64,000 nucleotides of DNA from Symbiodinium natans. Its lineage: Eukaryota; Sar; Dinophyceae; Suessiales; Symbiodiniaceae. The notes beneath the pieces are model-generated. The model did not search any database. It had not been told where the DNA came from and was given only the letters and a program-made list of their open reading frames with translations. The stretch's first letter is position 1. Each line of letters begins with the position of its first letter. The stretch lies in contig CAJNDS010002138.1 of the NCBI GenBank assembly GCA_905221605.1, positions 1-64,000 on the forward strand, given 5' to 3'. This document shows, one piece after another, positions 63,450-64,000 of the stretch. The position numbers and the translations under genes are program-made.

Positions 63450-63580
63450 CCCCCCTGTTATCATCCCTATTAAGGACCGTTGGTATAAGGGGGAACAGCC
63501 CAATCCCTACTCAGGACTCTTAGTATAAGGGGGAAATTATCATCCCTACGGAGGACTGAGAGTAAACAGGGTGAACATCC
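63450..63580. repeat. dispersed ATCATCCC...AAGGAC repeat, tandem copies
   Basis: About three copies of a 45-50-bp unit: TATCATCCCTATTAAGGAC, then CAATCCCTACTCAGGAC, then TATCATCCCTACGGAGGAC. They are separated by GTATAAGGGGGAA. Related to the copy at 46,670-46,755. Confidence 0.7.
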
Positions 63581-63604
63581 CAGGGCTTAGGGTGAGGGGT
63601 TGCC

Positions 63605-63632
63605 ACCCCCCCCCCCCCCCCCCCCCCCCCCT
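63605..63632. repeat. C-run of about 26
   Basis: Homopolymer tract. Frames through it give long Pro or Gly runs that are artefacts. Confidence 0.95.
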
Positions 63633-64000
63633 CACCCACAACTCTCGGCTCCCTCCTCGTACCTTCCGGGGCCCGGCGCTGGGACCCGACCCGCCGAAGA
63701 GAGCGCGAAGCGATGGCAGCACCTGTGCAATGCCAGGAATATGTGTGAGGGTGTGCTGCGGGCTCTCTGCTCTCTGGGTAGCGGGTAAGGTCTGAGTGGC
63801 ACTTGCCCAAACTAGACCCACGTAGGTTGAAGCAGAGATGAGGGATCGTTTACCAGGAGCAGTAGTGGACCACTCTTCGTCTTGATGCCAAGATGCCAAG
63901 CCATGGCAGTGTGCTGCTGTCACACATCGCACGACCTGGCGGCTAAAGGCTAAACCCTAACCCTGAACCTTTATGTTTTTCTTGGTGGGGTGGTGCCCTT

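Larger units (their letters stand above)
42950..63970. repeat. domain of interstitial TTTAGGG/CCCTAAA islands
   Basis: More than fifty islands of the plant-type telomere heptamer, from two units to about 21, alternate with unique 60-300-bp segments. Both orientations occur and switch without a pattern I can see. Many islands are perfect; others carry CCCGAAA, CCCCAAA, CTCAACC or TTTGGGG variants. The heptamer is an established telomere repeat of plants and several algae. The interspersed exons show this is not a simple chromosome end. The longest islands are listed separately. Confidence 0.95.

Noticed and set aside
42950..63970. CRISPR array (repeat-spacer pattern of islands and unique segments)
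   Set aside because: Repeat blocks vary in length and orientation, the unit is the telomere heptamer, spacers are of very unequal length, and no cas genes are present.
1..64000. Spliced-leader relic (dinoflagellate trans-splicing tag) upstream of genes
   Set aside because: I scanned by eye for the TTTTGGCTCAAG core on both strands and found no convincing copy. A motif search is needed to be sure.

Overview
The window looks like nuclear DNA of a dinoflagellate, probably Symbiodiniaceae or a relative. This is an inference from several things read directly. There is a minus-strand pentatricopeptide gene with dinoflagellate-style repeats. There is a kinase-like gene with VNAHNIL and DFGLAV motifs. 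A decayed Ty1/copia reverse transcriptase is present. The introns need GT, GC or GA donors to keep frame. TTTAGGG-type telomere repeats are scattered everywhere. Coding density is low. No operons, ribosome binding sites, CRISPR arrays or phage genes were seen.

Layout. 1-1.1 kb: broken copia reverse transcriptase (minus). 2.2-2.9 kb: a large inverted repeat and a complete tRNA-Ala(AGC) (minus). 3.1-5.26 kb: an AT-rich island of foreign or organellar look. 5.3-14.4 kb: mostly non-coding sequence with CT microsatellites, a ~31-bp repeat, a palindromic tandem repeat, a ~40-bp repeat and a 12-bp repeat. 14.46-15.62 kb: a 387-residue protein with an SH3b-like domain (minus). 15.6-32 kb: largely unrecognised, with inverted and tandem repeat families at 19.5, 20.0-20.8 and 28.4-29.2 kb. 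32.2-35.0 kb: a four-exon PPR gene (minus). 35-42.4 kb: unrecognised sequence, four hairpin elements at 40.0-40.4 kb, a compact inverted-repeat element at 41.5 kb and a GA satellite ending in a 100-N gap.

42.5-64 kb is filled with dozens of TTTAGGG/CCCTAAA islands in both orientations, separated by 60-300 bp of unique sequence. It looks subtelomeric, but it carries genes. Short exons sit between the islands. A nine-exon TauD/TfdA-like Fe(II)/2-oxoglutarate dioxygenase gene reads in frame from 54,656 to 50,548 with telomere-type repeats and a 1-kb GA tract in its introns. Two exons of a protein kinase lie at 43.1-44.0 kb. Further exon-like segments occur at 45.5, 46.8, 57.7 and 61.6-63.1 kb.

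The most interesting idea is that telomere-type heptamer arrays have been distributed into introns here. Splice sites often lie at the very edge of an array. The long open frames that cross the GA/CT tracts are composition artefacts and are not annotated as genes. The recognised genes belong to unrelated pathways and show no sign of working together.
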